Source: Paludibacteraceae bacterium (GTDB lineage Bacteria; Bacteroidota; Bacteroidia; Bacteroidales; Paludibacteraceae). From it: 64,000 nucleotides of DNA. The DNA is taken from the NCBI GenBank assembly GCA_024401475.1, contig JAKSKZ010000010.1, positions 1 through 64,000 on the forward strand, in the 5' to 3' direction. The translations under genes and the position numbers were made by a program. Shown here in pieces: positions 62,149 to 64,000 of this stretch (the stretch's first letter is position 1; every line of letters starts with the position of its first letter). Under the pieces are notes generated by a model that was not told the DNA's origin, searched no databases, and was given only the letters and a program-made list of their open reading frames with translations.

Positions 62149-63192
62149 ATGGTATTTGATGAAATCAACCAGAAGGTGGGTACACCTAACCTTCATGCAG
62201 CAGTTCCTTACGTTGCGGATGATAATCGTTATTCTAAAATGGTCTATCGTCGTTGTGGAAGAAGTGGATTGTTGTTGCCTGCCATCTCATTAGGCTTGTG
62301 GCATAACTTCGGCAGCGTCGATGTGTTCGATAATTTCGAGAAGGTGGCTCATGCGGCTTTCGACAATGGAATCACTCATTTTGATTTGGCAAACAATTAT
62401 GGTCCTGTGGCTGGATCGGCGGAGGAAAATTTCGGACGAATCTTGCGTCGTGGTTTGGGTGCCTATCGAGACGAGATGATCATCACTACCAAGGCTGGTT
62501 ATGACATGTGGCCTGGACCTTACGGAGAGTGGGGAAGTCGCAAGTATTTGATGGCGAGCCTCAACCAAAGTTTGAAGCGTATGGGCTTGGAGTATGTCGA
62601 TATCTTCTATTCTCACCGTCCAGATCCTAATACTCCGTTGGAGGAGACAATGGGTGCGTTGGCCGATATTGTGAGACAAGGAAAGGCTTTGTACGTCGGA
62701 ATTTCCAATTATGACGCAGAGCAGACAAAACAGGCTGTCGCCATTTTGAAAGAGCATAAAGTGCCTTGTTTGGTTCATCAAGCTCGCTACTCTATGTTCG
62801 ATCGTTGGACGGAGCCCGAACTTTTGCCTTTGTTGGAGAAAGAGGGCGTGGGTATGGTTGCGTTTTCTCCTTTGGCACAAGGACTTTTGACGAATAAATA
62901 TCTCAATGGAGTGCCAGCTGATTCTCGTGCGGCTCGTCCTAATAGTTTCTTGCCAGCCTCTTCCATCACGCCTGAGGTGATTGCTAAGATTAAGAGTTTG
63001 AACGATTTGGCTGAAGGACGAGGACAAACATTGGCTGAAATGGCTTTGGCTTGGTTGTTGAGAGACAAGCGTGTGACAAGCGTTATCGTCGGAGCTCGTT
63101 CTGTGGCCCAATTGATGGATAACTTGAAGGCTTTGGAGCGTTTGGATTTCTCTGCGGAAGAACTTGCTAAAATTGATTCGATTCTTGGTTGA
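62149..63192 (+). CDS. Aldo/keto reductase (YghZ/GpR-like)
   Basis: A 347-residue NADPH-dependent reductase. 'YRRCGRSGLLLPAISLGLWHNFG' opens it, with 'FDLANNYGP' carrying the catalytic Asp and Tyr, 'IITTKAGYDMWPGPYGEWG' the Lys and 'YSHRPDPNTP' the His. 'SVIVGARSVAQLMDNLKAL' binds the cofactor. This variant resembles E. coli YghZ, which reduces L-glyceraldehyde 3-phosphate and methylglyoxal. Single gene, terminator follows. Confidence 0.93.
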   Translation: MVFDEINQKVGTPNLHAAVPYVADDNRYSKMVYRRCGRSGLLLPAISLGLWHNFGSVDVFDNFEKVAHAAFDNGITHFDLANNYGPVAGSAEENFGRILRRGLGAYRDEMIITTKAGYDMWPGPYGEWGSRKYLMASLNQSLKRMGLEYVDIFYSHRPDPNTPLEETMGALADIVRQGKALYVGISNYDAEQTKQAVAILKEHKVPCLVHQARYSMFDRWTEPELLPLLEKEGVGMVAFSPLAQGLLTNKYLNGVPADSRAARPNSFLPASSITPEVIAKIKSLNDLAEGRGQTLAEMALAWLLRDKRVTSVIVGARSVAQLMDNLKALERLDFSAEELAKIDSILG

Positions 63193-63252
63193 TCGGATGA
63201 TGAGCATTTCGCATGTCGTCTATTCAACCATTTGTGAATCTTGATAATAATA

Positions 63253-63292
63253 AAGGCTGCACCACCATTCAGTGATGCAGCCTTCTTTTTTT
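63253..63292 (+). terminator. Terminator between convergent genes
   Basis: AAGGCTGCA pairs with TGCAGCCTT with a long loop, followed by CTTTTTTT on the plus strand. It ends the reductase gene. Confidence 0.85.
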
Positions 63293-63305
63293 GAGGAAAT
63301 GTCTC

Positions 63306-64000
63306 TTATTTGATGATTCCGAGTTTTCTTGCGCAAGCACCGATTTTGTCGAGGGCAATTTCCACTTGCTCCTTGGTGTGAGTGGCCATCAAAGAGAAAC
63401 GAACCAATGTGTCTTCTGGTGGAACGGCTGGACTTACCACAGGGTTGATGAATACGCCCTCTTCAAACAACATGGTTGTCATAAGGAAAGTCTTTTGGTT
63501 GTCACGGATGAACAAAGGAATAATAGGAGTCTCTGTGTGTCCAATCTCGAATCCCATAGAGCGGAACCCGTCGAGTGCGAGGTGGGTGATATCCCACAAG
63601 TGTTGGATGCGCTCTGGCTCGCTCAACATAATGTCGATAGCTGCCATTACGGCGGCTGTTGCCGATGGAGTGGCGCTGGCACTAAAGATGTATGGTCTTG
63701 AATTGTGTCTCAACCAGTTGATTACCTCTTTGTTTGAAGCAACGAATCCACCGATAGAAGCAAATGACTTACTGAATGTACCCATGATGACGTCCACGTC
63801 GTCAGTCACGCCGAAGTGGTTACATACACCACGTCCGTGGTCTCCCAAAACGCCGATGCCGTGAGCCTCGTCAACATAGATGTTGGCATTGTATTTCTTA
63901 GAAAGAGCTACGATTTCTGGTAATTTGGCGATGTCACCTTCCATGCTAAATACACCGTCAACGACGATAAGCTTGATTTTGTCAGGTTCGCATTTTTGCA
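63306..64000 (-). CDS. Alpha-oxoamine synthase, probably serine palmitoyltransferase (5' part outside window)
   Basis: The C-terminal 231 residues of a PLP enzyme; the frame stays open to the window edge, so the start lies beyond it. 'IVVDGVFSMEGDIAKLPEI', 'YVDEAHGIGVLGDHGRG' and 'MGTFSKSFASIGGF' (PLP Lys) mark the AONS/KBL/SPT family. The 'FSASATPSATAAVMAAIDIM' and 'ETPIIPLFI' parts look most like the serine palmitoyltransferase of Bacteroidetes that begins sphingolipid synthesis. KBL or BioF cannot be ruled out without the N-terminus. Confidence 0.85.
   Translation of the reverse strand, partial: QKCEPDKIKLIVVDGVFSMEGDIAKLPEIVALSKKYNANIYVDEAHGIGVLGDHGRGVCNHFGVTDDVDVIMGTFSKSFASIGGFVASNKEVINWLRHNSRPYIFSASATPSATAAVMAAIDIMLSEPERIQHLWDITHLALDGFRSMGFEIGHTETPIIPLFIRDNQKTFLMTTMLFEEGVFINPVVSPAVPPEDTLVRFSLMATHTKEQVEIALDKIGACARKLGIIK

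Noticed and set aside
62290..63207. 305-residue minus-strand frame opposite the aldo/keto reductase
   Set aside because: The reductase is intact with all catalytic residues; the opposite frame is a His/Gln/Ser-rich shadow.

Overview
The window looks like chromosomal DNA of an anaerobic Bacteroidales bacterium (Bacteroidota), at roughly 40% GC. Several things point there. Promoters fit the Bacteroidota consensus (TTTG, 19 bases, TAnnTTTG) and A-rich leaders replace Shine-Dalgarno sites. Outer-membrane OmpA proteins with calcium-binding repeats, BspA-type leucine-rich repeats, SDDDD-type lipoproteins and a serine-palmitoyltransferase-like gene are all present. The species cannot be fixed from the sequence alone.

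Layout. 1-1000 is a degraded accessory patch: a GC-rich gene end, repeats and an IS30-type transposase relic. A tRNA cluster (Gly-Leu-Gly) and a DUF445 membrane protein follow. 2366-6708 (minus) is a compact lipid or polyketide-like operon: TetR regulator, FabB-like ketosynthase, hotdog dehydratase, hotdog thioesterase and a carotenoid-desaturase-like flavoenzyme. 7030-21238 is mostly housekeeping: tRNA-Lys, grpE-dnaJ, dnaB, small membrane proteins, pyrG, ffh, folD, rsmE, pcm and rsmG.

22597-31151 is an uncharacterised accessory locus. It holds a PqqD-like protein, an ATP-grasp ligase, a fold-type III PLP decarboxylase, a WG-repeat protein, a urea-transporter/M23-peptidase fusion, and two TPR proteins, one of which ends in a beta-barrel. 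An OmpA-family protein follows. 34912-41857 is a heavy-metal efflux system: His-rich small membrane protein, His/Asp-rich adaptor, RND pump, outer-membrane channel, then an L,D-transpeptidase-like protein. 42100-47300 holds small secreted proteins, a broken acetyltransferase beside an IS5-type relic, an RNA methyltransferase and a PhnP-like hydrolase. 47489-54144 holds a DUF6057-type membrane protein, a haem-c/beta-propeller lipoprotein and mfd. A ferredoxin and murB follow.

The clearest new mobile element is at 55632-58779. It is an IS1595-type transposon with matching 23-base ends (21/23) and a flanking 9-base repeat (TAATTTTTT) that starts at the murB stop codon. Its transposase gene overlaps a Panacea-domain (SocA/DUF4065) gene, which is followed by a small two-helix membrane protein and two orphan genes. 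The Panacea/membrane-protein pair is a good candidate toxin-antitoxin module riding on an insertion sequence. The window closes with a BspA-like LRR protein, pyrH, a surface lipoprotein, an aldo/keto reductase and the 3' part of an alpha-oxoamine synthase.
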